From Mactra quadrangularis (Eukaryota; Mollusca; Bivalvia; Venerida; Mactridae): DNA of 64,000 bases. This document shows positions 1-11,270 of the stretch, piece after piece; within the stretch, counting starts at the first letter, position 1, and each line of letters opens with the position of its first letter. Under the pieces are notes generated by a model. It was not told where the DNA came from and ran no database searches. It saw nothing but the letters and a program-made list of their open reading frames with translations. Both the position numbers and the translations under genes were made by a program. The stretch spans positions 18,342,403 through 18,406,402 of the forward strand of contig CM046303.1 of assembly GCA_025267735.1 (NCBI GenBank), given 5' to 3'.

Positions 1-287
1 TCTTCGTTGGTGTAATTGTTCTTTGAAGTGTGTGGAACATATTGTATTCTTTAAATGTATTGTAGTTTATTATGTATTGTTGATAACAGACCATGTGACC
101 AAAATTTTAGGGCTTCACCATTTGTCGTTGACTTGAAACAGATCGTATTGTAGCAAAGGTTTTCAAGTTTCGAGAGCTTCTTTGAAATTCTTTCATCGTA
201 AACGTAAGTTCATCGTAAGTAACTAAGTAACGGAAATTTCGCTACCTTACGTAAGTTTCTTATGAAACGGTCCCAGTTCTTTATCAG
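1..287. other. No gene seen
   Basis: AT-rich, short direct repeats of CGTAAGT near 200-260. Nothing assignable. Confidence 0.5.
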
Positions 288-900
288 CCCTGCGTCCAGT
301 AAGCATTTAACGTTAGCCAATCACCGTTACCGTTATGAACGGTTAAATAAACGATCCGTTGAAGTGCGAACGTTTAAAGATGGCGGACAAGAGAGTCTTT
401 GCTTCAATTTATTAGAAGAATTTGGAGAGGAGAACTTGTTTTTTGTTTTCTTGTTTTCTGTAAATGTATTGATCTTAATCAACGGCAGTAACACCACCGA
501 CTTCCTTGAATAGACTTAATCAGGAATTTAAATTTATGGGGTTTTCCGTCCGTGCACATGCGGTACAAACAAAGTTTTCTACACATTATTGCTAAACAGC
601 ACGAACTATGGATTAAATCCTATTATTCTTTTTACACGTGTTTTCATTGTAACGGTGAAAGTTTGTACCGGAGGGGAAAACTCATATATTTGAATTCCGG
701 ATATAGTCTATTCGCAATGGCAGTTACTAATTTGCAAATGTACTGGAACTATTTTGTTTCATGTTGTTTTATACTCACGTACTATATACTAAAACCGTTT
801 GCTGTTGGCCTTAAACGTTTTCCGCTAACAGGCCGTTCAATAATGACTGTTAGCGAACGTTACGGAACGTTACAAAACGTTCGCGGTAACTGAAAACCCT
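288..900. mobile_element. MITE-like element, copy 1
   Basis: About 600 bp similar to the element at 3580-4190: shared GAACGGTTAA, AAGATGGCGG and AACGTTCGCGGTAAC blocks. Terminal repeats degenerate (CCTGCGTCCAG at left, GTTTTCAGTTACC read inward at right). Open frames here (262-513, 552-893) are not genes. The 3' two thirds recur in unit B at about 41000-41410. Confidence 0.6.
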
Positions 901-3357
901 ACAGTGACAAGTTAAAATGTGTAATCTTATTTACATGTTACTCATTAAGATTAAATTCCCCTATGGTCTAACAGAAATATATTTGTAAACCATGATAATT
1001 GGAAACACAATTTAACATCTTTCCTTGATTACATCACGTTTATCATTTGGCATGCCATTGGATTAGATCTATAAATTATAAAACAACATTCTGATGTAAA
1101 CTTGTTAATAAAATGTTTAATGAAAGAGAGTTATGATCTTACTTTTATATGAAAATTGTGTAATTGTAATTATCCGTACAAAGTAATTAGTAATATATTT
1201 TAAAATTATGACATCGTAAAAAAATCCGTGGTCGGAAACACAATTTTATATTAGTGAATTATACCTAATCTAAGTGTGTACCTTACATTTCCTGTGTCCA
1301 TTATTGGACACCATACTTATTGTTTGTACTACTTCTTTTGTGTAAAGTTGTATTTTGGACATGTTGGAAATTATGAATTTTAGTTTACAGAGATATTTTA
1401 TTATACTGATTTCAGACTATGTATAAATTTATTTGTATTTTTAACTCTTAGTGCATCTGTACGGGGGTGTACACAATCTGATAGGAAGATTTTATTTTAA
1501 CTGTTTTCACTATACTTCATGTAAACTTGCACAAAAGTTTACATGTTTAAACTCACTTTTTTCAAAAAAAAAAAATAATAATAAACCACTTTTTATATAT
1601 TTTTCTATTGAACTTACTTATTTATTTCTTTAGGATTAAAATGAAAACTAAAATTTTGTAAATTCGTAAATAACATAGTCTTTAATGTTATTACGTCAAT
1701 GATCTGTTAGATAGAATGTGAGGATTGTCTTACTAACTGATTTTTGATCAGCACTAGTATAGCTATTATAAGCCTTCTATCATATTAATTGAAATTTATT
1801 TTTTTTCCGAGTATAGTGCATAAAGTTTGACCCTGATCTTACCTTTCACATTTGCATCTAATAATTATCTACCCATATCCCGACAAAAATCGGTACCACG
1901 CCTATTCTACACTTTGGCAGCGATTGTAAAATAATTGAAGTATGTTTATGTTTTAAATTTCAACACATATTCCTCATGGCCACTATGTAATCGACCATTA
2001 ATACAACATTCGTATTCATTGTAAATAAATGAATATTCTTGCATAAAGGGCAGGTCGGGGGTCAAACTTTAAGCACAATACAGTTTGTATAGTAAGTCAT
2101 GTCCATGTATGTACTTTAAATAATGTACATTGTAAATTGTATGTGATGATATGTCTATATGGTTTAAATAAGGATGACATACTCAGACTTATTCACAAAG
2201 AAGCATAATAAAGAAAGAACAAAAATATTTTATTGTCACTATTTAACCATCATTTGTTTGGCACTCATCATGATACTAAACATGATTTGTTGGTTTTTTA
2301 TAGTAATGCACAATTTTACTGCTATGGACCATAACAGAACATCTGAGATGTTTATGCATCGCTTGTTTCACATTTTCTCCACCCACTTAAAATTGTAGTA
2401 TCATAGTATAAATCAAGCCTGGTTAGATATTTTAAAAACTTAAAGGTACTCATTAACAGATTTCAAGTTAAATATTATCTTTTTCTAAAACTATAAAAAC
2501 TGTACGGAAAAAGTTTTGGAAGCAGGAAAGTAGTGTTTTGATAATGACAATTTTAGTGCAAATTGACATACAACTACAAATGATGGTGTTTCATGTAGTA
2601 AAAATCTTCCCCGTATGTCACGGTATAGACACTTAAGTGCAGTTTTGTGAATTTTATTGTATATTTCTTGCAACTTATTCTGACACTGAATAGTATTTTG
2701 AAATTATAGAAAAATTAAACCAAATCTGTGAGCTACAAATGTAGTACCTTTAAAATCAATATTCTGAATTTGCCATGATGACACAAAATTTAAGAAAAAT
2801 GTATTTGTACCCAACAAAAATTGTGTTAGTTTTATCAGCAACACCAGAGAAGCATTACATGCCTTTCAATAGACATAGTCATTATTATCACTGATGCCAA
2901 TACCAAGACAAAACTACTATACATATTATAAGCTATATTACTCCAAAAATGCTAATTTGTTTTACCCAAGGTGAATTATAATTTCAATATGAATTATTCT
3001 ATTTCACATATTGTACAAAGCTTTTCAAATAACACCAGAATTTTTTGCTTACACCAGAAATCATATCTGGAATTGGATGGCGATTTCAGATACCACAATC
3101 AACTCAGATCAGGCTTAATGACACAGAAGTCGCAAAATCAATATAAAATGACATTAAATTTTGTTAACCGTCAATTGGCCACTAATTAAAATGTGTAAAG
3201 AAACTACAGTTCTTTCAGTAATATACAAATGTACATTATATGACTGTATACATAGTGTTTTTGTCTCCAATCTGTGCCAGTTGTCTATGATACCAACAGT
3301 ATGTTATAAACGTTTTAACAACATCATACTAAAATTTAATTAATTTAATAGTCTTAC
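901..3357. other. Presumed intron 1 of gene 0, no exon seen
   Basis: AT-rich sequence paralogous to 41410-43915, which is intron 1 of gene 1. Short open frames (1451-1633, 2174-2398, 2971-3189) are not conserved as proteins. No Gly/Arg-rich exon occurs here. Confidence 0.6.
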
Positions 3358-3429
3358 CTTACCAGCCTCTAGTGCTGGGTACAGTCCGGCAATTAGTAGA
3401 AGCACCAATAAAATTTTGTTTAAAAGCAT
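3358..3429 (-). CDS. Gene 0: signal-peptide exon of the next paralog (rest off-window)
   Basis: Nearly the same 72-nt exon as gene 1 exon 1: [23 protein letters not shown] then EAGK, donor AAG/GTAAGA in phase 0. Its downstream exons would lie left of position 1, so a third member of the array is implied. No Gly/Arg-rich or SRCR exon was found between 1 and 3357. Confidence 0.72.
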
Positions 3430-3579
3430 GTTTTTGTCCTCTTCTCAGATGATACAATACAATGTAACTACGTGGTATGCTATAAAGCCATCATAACACT
3501 TAATTATAACAAAATCAGATGACTCACTTTCAGTACCAATGTTGTGAAACCCTTAAGAGTATTTTAAGTTGTACAAGGG

Positions 3580-4190
3580 CTGCGTTCAGTTAGCAGTTAG
3601 CGTTAGCCAAACACAGTTATCGTTATGAACGGTTAATTGAACGACCCGCTGAAGTGCGAACGTTTAAAGATGGCGGGCAAGAGAGTCGTTACTTCTATTT
3701 TATTAGAAGAATTCGGAGAGGAGGACTTGTTTACTTGTTTTTTGTATATGTATTGATCTAAATCAACGGGAGTAACACCACCGGCTTCGTTAGACCTAAT
3801 CCAGAAATTAAATTTATGGGTTTTTCCGTCCGTGCACAGGCGGTACAAACAAAGTTGTCTACACATTATTGCTAAACAACACGAACTATGGATTAAATAC
3901 TACTGTTCTTTTTTACACACGTTTTCATTGAAACGGTAAAAGTTTGTTTGTACCGGAGGGGAAAACCACATATTTAAATTTCGGATATAGTCTATTCGCT
4001 ATGGCAGTTACTATCTTGCAAAATTTACTGGAACTATTTTGTTTCAGGTTGTTTCATATTCGCGTACTATATACTAAAACCGTTAGCTGTTGGCCTTAAA
4101 CGTTTTCTGCTAACAGGCCGTTCAATTATTACTGTTGGCGAACGTTACAGAACGTTACAGAACGTTCGCGGTAACTGAACGCAGGGCAGT
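3580..4190. mobile_element. MITE-like element, copy 2, with intact terminal inverted repeats
   Basis: Ends CTGCGTTCAGTTA at left and TAACTGAACGCAG at right: a perfect 13-bp inverted repeat. Absent from unit B, where the flanks join as TTGTACCAATTAAATAC near 44140. No clear target duplication. Non-coding. Confidence 0.72.
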
Positions 4191-5867
4191 TAAATACTTG
4201 AACAAATACTTAAAGGATCACAAATCTAAGTATTAATTTCTAACAAGCACATATATATATTCTCATCTTACAGGATGCTTTTTTTAAATAAACCATATGT
4301 AGAACACGTTCTGTAATGTATTTTAGAACTTGTAAAATCAATATACTTGTATATATTTTGTTTTGTGCTATTTTTCCATATGTAAATAATTGTTCTGAAT
4401 GTTAAATGGCAAATCAGCTTTTCTCAACAACTAGCCAACTAATCCACAACAAGTGGCAAGTTGCCAAAGCATATTGCTAGCTAGCACTTTGACCCCTGGA
4501 ACCCTTAATTTGACATCCCACATGTTTTCCTTTTGGTGTATTAAGGATACCAAGGTACAAAGTGCTAGTTAGGGATATGCTTAAGCAACTCACCCAAGTT
4601 AACAACAATATTTCTCCCTATTCATTATTGTACATTAATATTAAGTAAACATGGTAAGATTTGACATGTAACCCGAGTGGAATCATAATTGCCAGATTAG
4701 AAGATAATCATAAAATGAAGCTCAATAAACAATTCAGTACTGTTAATTTTAAACAAGGCTTAAAATACTTAAGTTAGACTAGAAAGGTTATTAACCACTA
4801 GCTGACAACGGCTCTTCTTGGTAATCATATGTAATACCTTTAAAATAAAGTCTCATTATAAAACTCTTTGTAAGTCCATTCCACAAATATATCACATTAG
4901 GCAGAAAATAAATAAACAGACAAAATAATGATACATGTATAATAAGATTTTCAGAAAGAAAGTATACAGCATGTTGCAGAACTATTTCCACTTTGCTGTT
5001 CAATATTAATGATCAAGCACAAAACTAGCCTACATCCTTCTCCATTCACTCGTAGTTAGACTAGTTTTATACGGGTCCATTGACATGAAAAGGTATTTAA
5101 CAATTTTCATGGTTTCCGCGTTGTAGTATGACTCTTGCTTAGACATCATTAAAAGACCACCTTCTCTCAAAGTGATTTCAAACATTACATTAGATTTCAA
5201 ACAGTTAAAATACAATAAAAAGTAAAAAAATTAGATGATTTTTGTCTGATTTTTTAATGTTTCTCAGTTGAACCAAGCAAATGAATAATCAGCAAGTGTG
5301 ATCAAATCATACTATACATGCAATGTATGTAACAAAACATTCAACATTAACAATTTGCTGAGACGGAATTTTATTTGCAGCAATGGAAACTTCTCATCTT
5401 AAAAAAATCCCTGTAGCGTTTTGATCCTACAAAAGTTTTATAGTCTGACAATACTAACCTCAGCATGAACTACATAATTATTATAATTACACACTTCAAT
5501 TACATTAAATCGCGTTAATAACAGCCTATGTGACTATAAATCAACTTTGTGTGTATGGCATGTTATTGTACCTTTAATTTTTGACTCATTCATTTATAAA
5601 GAAACATTTTAAACCGCAATATTGTGGCACACTTTAAACTTATATATTCTTAAGAAAACAAATTAAATTTTTCAGTATGTGTATTTTACCGAAACATTTG
5701 ATAAAGCACAATAAATAAACAAAGACAAAAATAGACTGTAAATACTGAGTTTTATACATTCTTGCATAAAGGTCAAGTTCAGGTTAATTTTGTTGGACTA
5801 TAACTTACACTGTGATAAATAAAGTTAAATTTGAAACATGAACACTATTGTTAAAATATTACCTTTA
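4191..5867. other. Intergenic, no gene seen
   Basis: Between the MITE and the Pro/Gln/Gly-rich exon. Bases 5111-5949 are missing from unit B. Short minus-strand frames (4791-5003, 5030-5215) show no recognisable domain. Confidence 0.5.
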
Positions 5868-6332
5868 TTAGTTTGATGGGTTGTACCGTAATTTCATATT
5901 TTTACGAATATTTTCTAATTTATTACTTTCTCCAGGTGGTGGAGGGGCTGCCTGTCCACCACACCCTCCCATTCCTTGTTGTCCATATTGTGGTTGTTGA
6001 CTATACCCACCATATTGTTGCTGCTGACCATATGCAGGAGGTTGACCACCATACCCTTGAGGAGGTGCTCCACCATACTGTTCACCTGGAGTTCCATATT
6101 GTCCAGGTGGTGCCTGACCTGGGGGAGCACCATACTGACCCCTTGGTGGTTGTCCAGGAGCACCATACTGACCAGGGGCACCTTGAGGAGGAGGTTGTCC
6201 ATATTGACCAGGTGGTCTGTATCCTTGTTGTTGAGTTGGAGGTTGGCCATATCCTTGCCCTGGCTGACCATATAACTGATTACTTGGTGGAGCTCCTGGT
6301 GGTTGGTACCCTTGTGGTGCACCATAACCACC
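5868..6332 (-). CDS. Terminal exon of a Pro/Gln/Gly/Tyr-rich low-complexity protein
   Basis: An intact 154-codon reading frame after a TTTCAG acceptor, phase 0, starting GGYGAPQGYQPPGAPPSNQL. It is built of repeats such as GQYGAPGQPPRGQYGAPPGQ, and ends with a non-repetitive charged tail, SNKLENIRKNMKLRYNPSN. The stop overlaps an AATAAA hexamer. No ATG precedes the frame within the open stretch (it opens at a GTG), so at least one upstream exon is expected, but none was recognised between 6360 and 10960. Composition resembles prion-like, spongy-matrix or adhesive proteins; no family assigned. It lies 2.4 kb upstream of gene 0 exon 1. Confidence 0.62.
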   Translation of the reverse strand, partial: GGYGAPQGYQPPGAPPSNQLYGQPGQGYGQPPTQQQGYRPPGQYGQPPPQGAPGQYGAPGQPPRGQYGAPPGQAPPGQYGTPGEQYGGAPPQGYGGQPPAYGQQQQYGGYSQQPQYGQQGMGGCGGQAAPPPPGESNKLENIRKNMKLRYNPSN

Positions 6333-6888
6333 CTGAAATATTTTAGACACAACATTAACATTTTAACTGCAGTGAAAGCCTAGTAATAGTGTCCTTTTTA
6401 AGTGAGGACCTAGTCTGCCTCATACTCAGAGTCAAGAATCTATGACAACAGAAGTTTCGTTTTCCTTGTCAACCCCATCTGACAAGGCTGCAGTTACTGA
6501 GTTAGGGAAGTTTTATGATAAAGATTTATTTCAACTTTTAGGCATTAAAACCATGTTAATTTCTGGTGTTATTCAACTGACAGATGTATTTACTGCTGTG
6601 ACTTAACAAACTGTTGTTACATGTAGTATTTGTTGTTGTTGTTGTTGTAATTCTAATACGCTATCGAAGTAGCTGATAGTCTCTATGTGTATCGTTGTCG
6701 TCATAATGTGTACTTTATCACGATGTACTTTTAAACACAATGCTACTACGGGATTAACGACATTTACAAAAATCTTGTTTACAAAATATAGAAAAAAGTT
6801 GATCATGAGATTTTAGAAAAATACAAAAATAAACTTATACATAAATAATCATTATATACACATACAAAATCAAAGCGCTGTAAGCATA

Positions 6889-7239
6889 CTAAAATCTATT
6901 GGTTTGTTTTATGTATGACTGCAGGGCTAGAATAAAGCTTTGCTTTGCTTCATCACAGGCATCTTCAACTTCTCCCACCAAGACAGACATAGATATAACT
7001 GAACAGTTTAGTTGGTATTTAGATATAATATCATCCACCGCTCTCATTAGAACTGATCTTTCTGTCTCATATTTGATACAGTCAAAGAGGTAGTGATTGA
7101 CAGTTTCTGGTAAGTTACATGAACTGCAATTTGAGTCTGTAGTGGTATCTAGTTTTGACCAGTGACAGTTCAACATTGTGTGACCTGTAATAAGCTGATT
7201 GATGGTGCTAAAGGTCTTCCTATCTTTTTGACAAAACAT
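6889..7239 (-). pseudogene. C-terminal fragment of a non-LTR retrotransposon ORF
   Basis: Encodes FSTINQLITGHTMLNCHWSK, then CSSCNLPETVNHYLFDC, the Cys-Cys-His-Cys tail after the reverse transcriptase/RNase H region of LINE-type elements. Only the C-terminal about 116 residues remain. Shared with unit B, so it predates the duplication. Confidence 0.65.
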
Positions 7240-7999
7240 TTCCTTGAACCTGCATTGTGGTAAATTTCTTGAATGTGTTCATTTTTTTCTTTGAGAGTAT
7301 ATCTAAAATTCCATTTCTTTATAATAGTCTCTTGAATTATTTAAGTGATTTCTTATCAACCTAAGATTGATTCAATCGCTTTTCAGTTATACCAGATTCA
7401 ATATACGTCTTCTATTGCTTAATTTAAACCTTTTATGCCGAATTTGAAGTCAGAGGGTTTAATTAAAACCTTATCGCACAGACATAGCAGTCATGACTAA
7501 TATTCTTATGATTTCGTTTCTAAACAATATTAAATATAGACCAGTAGACAAGCTACCAGTCAAAATGCACGTCGAAATCGCCATTACAAGGTATTTACAC
7601 TTTTCTTTGAAGTAATTATGTAACTTACATATTGTTGAGGCGCTTGTTTGTTGACGATTTTTCAAAATAAGATTCTCACAGTAGTTGATGAAACTGAAAG
7701 CCTTCTATTAGAAGAGTTTAGGTAATGGATAAAGAGCAAATCGGTCCGGTCACGTTCATAAAACGGGCTTATGGTCTAACATATCATATATACATGTATG
7801 TTCATTTTTGTCAGGAGTGTTAACCTTAAATAAGAAAATAAATGTGAAATCAAAATTATCTTATGCTGATAGATATGCACTATATGGTTCTAAAATAGAG
7901 AAGTTATTCCAATCATTGGGCGATCAAAAGTCAAGATAAAAGTTCTTATATGATTTTAGTAAAAAACCATAGCCTTGCTCTGATTTATATCAGTGTTCA

Positions 8000-9150
8000 A
8001 TTAAGAAATAACTTACAGTTATCTATATTTTGTTGTCTAATAAAACATAGGCACGAGTTGTGATGCGCGTATGATTAAATCACGAGTGCTTTAGCACGAG
8101 TGATTTAATTAGCACATTAAACGAGTGCCTATGTTTTATAAGACAACAAAATATAGACAACTGTAAGTTATTTCGATTCTAACATCGCAAAATACATCCC
8201 TAGAAAAGATATATTTTTAGAACTATTTTTAACTGTCAGAAACGCGATGCTGTTGAAACCCACCCCCAGTGCAAAAGCCGAAATAGCATTTATTTACACA
8301 GTTCTCATTGATAATTGTTTCTAATTCCAAACAACTAATATTCAAATCTTAATTTAAAAAAAGGAATCCAAAATTAAATACGAATTGTCATAGTTTTATT
8401 TGTGTGTTAAACATCATTCTTCAAAATTAGCGCCGTGAAATAAACATTCGACATTGCCCTTAGTGAGTGTCATTTTATATACACATGATGATGTAGCATT
8501 TAAGTTCGGTGTTTTCGACGGAATATTGCAAATACTGCTTAAGTAATTGGATGTTAACTGGATAGTAGTGTGTTATCAGACAGTTTGATGTAGAATTTTT
8601 GAAAAGGTTGGATATAAATATAAAATTGGATTTATGAACCGTGTCAAGGAAGAATAGATTTTCGGAAAATCAGCTCTGCTCGTGTCAACTTTGATAATTA
8701 TGAATCTTGAAAGATTACATGTAGCCAGTTCCATTATATTATGCTATGCACAGTTTGGCTTTAATTAAAAAGTCAATCTTTGTATTTTTCGTATAATGGC
8801 TGGCATGATCGTCGGATAAAGGACAGGATGAAATGAGACAGCGGAACCGGGAAATGCCTGGGACTTAAAAAACATCTTGAAGTAGGTCTTTTTTATGATA
8901 GAATCGTTTAAAACTCAATTTATACCATTTTCGTTCAAGTAATAAGGTTAGTACATGTTTAATATTTACTGACATGTTCCAGGGTTCTGTTAAAGTCAAC
9001 CCTTATAAACTCGGGCGCTATTTTCGGCTTTGCTCATTTAACGTGGGGAGTAAAATTTCAACAGCCGTCACGAGCTATATTTTGTTGAATAATAAAGCAT
9101 AGATGACGTCACATTAAATAAAGAGTGAAAGCGCACGTGCCTATGTTAGA
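8000..9150. mobile_element. Palindrome-headed insertion in unit A
   Basis: About 1.15 kb missing from unit B, where GTTCAATATTC is continuous near 46960. One end carries a long hairpin with about 53-bp arms (8005-8057 and 8122-8174; TAACTTACAGTTATCTATAT pairs with its near-complement). A TGACGTCAC lies near the other end. No coding sequence. Superfamily not recognised. Confidence 0.55.
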
Positions 9151-10967
9151 ATATTCTATCTTTACCACTTACATCACTTACCTTGCTCTTTATAACCATT
9201 ATTAGATTTTTAAGCTTTAGTTACTTCTTATCTTAAAAGTATAAACGTTTATTTTGGCCTAAAACCCATAGAAGGCAGTCACTACTTAGTGAACTTAGTG
9301 AAAATATCGTCTGCAAAATTGAATTTTAAAATTGTTGTTTAAAACAATGAACCTATACATGTAATACTGTTTATATAGGGTAATGTAAAGTGTATATATG
9401 GTCCATGTTTTATCATCAATTATGTATTACCATTACAGCAAATAAGATTTACAGAGCATGGTTGACTACAAAATGACACTTGACATTACTCAAAGGGTGT
9501 ATGGTTTATCCATGTAGCCCCATGATTCTTAGTCAAACTTGCTTAGTTACTTTATGGCCAATTTAGTAAACTGCATGGGTGAGTGGGAAAATATAAAAGA
9601 AGGCAACCATAAGAGAGTTATAATTTATTAAAAATGTCTAAAAGGAAACGAAGGGCTATACATACAAATTAAAATAATACATACCCGGTATATATATTAC
9701 CTGCACAGATTATAAAGACATCAAAACATACAATCAAGGCTGACAGCAAACATATTTATTTTACTTTAGCAACACAAAACTACAGTACTGTATTTTTTTC
9801 GTATTTTGATTAAACTCAGTGTAACACACTAAATGTTATAAACTACCAGCCAAGACATTTTTCTATCACATGACCTTTCTTGACAAGCTAAAGAAGCCTA
9901 CAACTTTTCTCTACACGGAGACAAACAGACTAAATGCTGGATTTTACTAACTACTATCTGCTACAAGCAGGAATAACATTACATAATTACAAAGTTTCTT
10001 CTTATTGAAAGTTCATCTACTAATTAAAGTAGCAATAATTTTTCAATTGAATCACAGATTAATATTACTATCATAAAAGTTTCGGATACTAAGATTTTTG
10101 GATTCACATTCAGCAGCTGCCTCATCAAACCAGGTTTTGTTTTCAAACCAGTAGGTCTACTAACCCTTCCACTAAAAGTTGACAACTTCTCCATTTACTA
10201 AGGAAAATTGGTGAGTAAAACTTGCTGTGGCCGATAATCAAACAATGGACCACATGATTTGTATTCCTGAACTTAATCATTGCATCGTGGCCATAGCAAC
10301 AACAATTGTTGTACACATGTTAAAAGATACATGTACTCCACTTTGATACACATGTAATACAAAAATACAATAAAAATTGAATTGATATATATACATATAA
10401 AAGCCTGAGTATGGGTACACAGTACTAATAAGAAATAGTATAGTTGGCACAGCCAACTTGTAAACTAATATCATAGACCTGAATTAGGTAGGTCCATGCT
10501 ATAAGTCTATGATTAAAAAGAAATACAATGTAAGTCTTTCACTACCTGTAAACTGTGTAAAATTAAAAAATAAAAGAATTGATCTGTTCAGTTCAATACG
10601 TAGCTTTTACAAAATATCTTATTAGAAGAAAGTCTTTAGTCGAATACTTAAGTAAAAAATGTCCAATTGGGTTTAAATGACACAGAATATTATGTAACAA
10701 TGAATATTGTATAAAAGTTTTTTAAACAGCCTTCAAACATTCAATGACTGGTTCACATTATTAGGAATCATGATGATTTTTTTTCAAAAGAATTCAAACA
10801 AGTTTGAACACATGTTTTTGACATATAACTTAAGCACTCTACAGCATGTATTCATAAAAGGTGCGCTTAAAAGATAAAAAACAAGGTATGTATGTAAGGT
10901 AAAGAGTTTAACACAGACATTATTATAAAAAATAATAATACTATTTCAATTTTCTTTTATCTAATCA
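9151..10967. other. 3' flank of gene 1, no gene seen
   Basis: Probable 3' UTR and spacer, conserved with 46965-48812. A minus-strand frame at 10277-10474 starts with a hydrophobic run, but has no supported donor and is treated as non-coding. Confidence 0.5.
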
Positions 10968-10968
10968 T

Positions 10969-11270
10969 TTATTTTCTTGAGTACTGTTTGATAGTTGATT
11001 TTATCCATGGAATAAACTCAGCAACTTTAGCATAAACACCTGGAGCATTGGCTTCAGCACATCCTAAGCCATATGAAGTAGCCCCCATGACTGTATAGCG
11101 TCCATTTATCTCACATACAAGTGGTCCACCAGAATCACCGGTACATGCATCAATACCACCTTCAAGATATCCTGCACAGAACATTTTATCAGTAAAATCT
11201 TTATATATTTCTTTACACTTTCCATCATCAATCAATGGTACTCGGGCTGATTTTAGTAAATTCGGATAAC
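10969..11270 (-). CDS. Gene 1 exon 25: protease domain with catalytic Ser and stop
   Basis: Encodes [20 protein letters not shown] with the S1-pocket Asp and nucleophile Ser, then [20 protein letters not shown] and the C-terminal helix [15 protein letters not shown]. Residue 215 (chymotrypsin numbering) is Tyr rather than the usual Trp. An AATAAA hexamer overlaps the stop (10968-10973) and may be coincidental or part of the poly(A) signal. Confidence 0.95.

Noticed and set aside
262..893. Two open frames of 83 and 113 codons
   Set aside because: Both lie inside the MITE-like repeat and are not preserved in its other copies.
5873..6361. Open frames on the plus strand and in the other minus frame over the Pro/Gln/Gly-rich exon
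   Set aside because: Shadows of a low-complexity coding exon; the chosen frame has the typical repeat composition and an acceptor in phase.
7471..7665. Short frame with MAISTCILTG considered as a signal exon
   Set aside because: Hydrophobic part too short and no consensus donor in the right phase.
10277..10474. Possible signal-peptide exon for the Pro/Gln/Gly-rich protein (hydrophobic MILVYKLAVPTILFLIS)
   Set aside because: No credible donor in phase 0, and the gene 2 side copy differs at the candidate site; more likely protease 3' flank.
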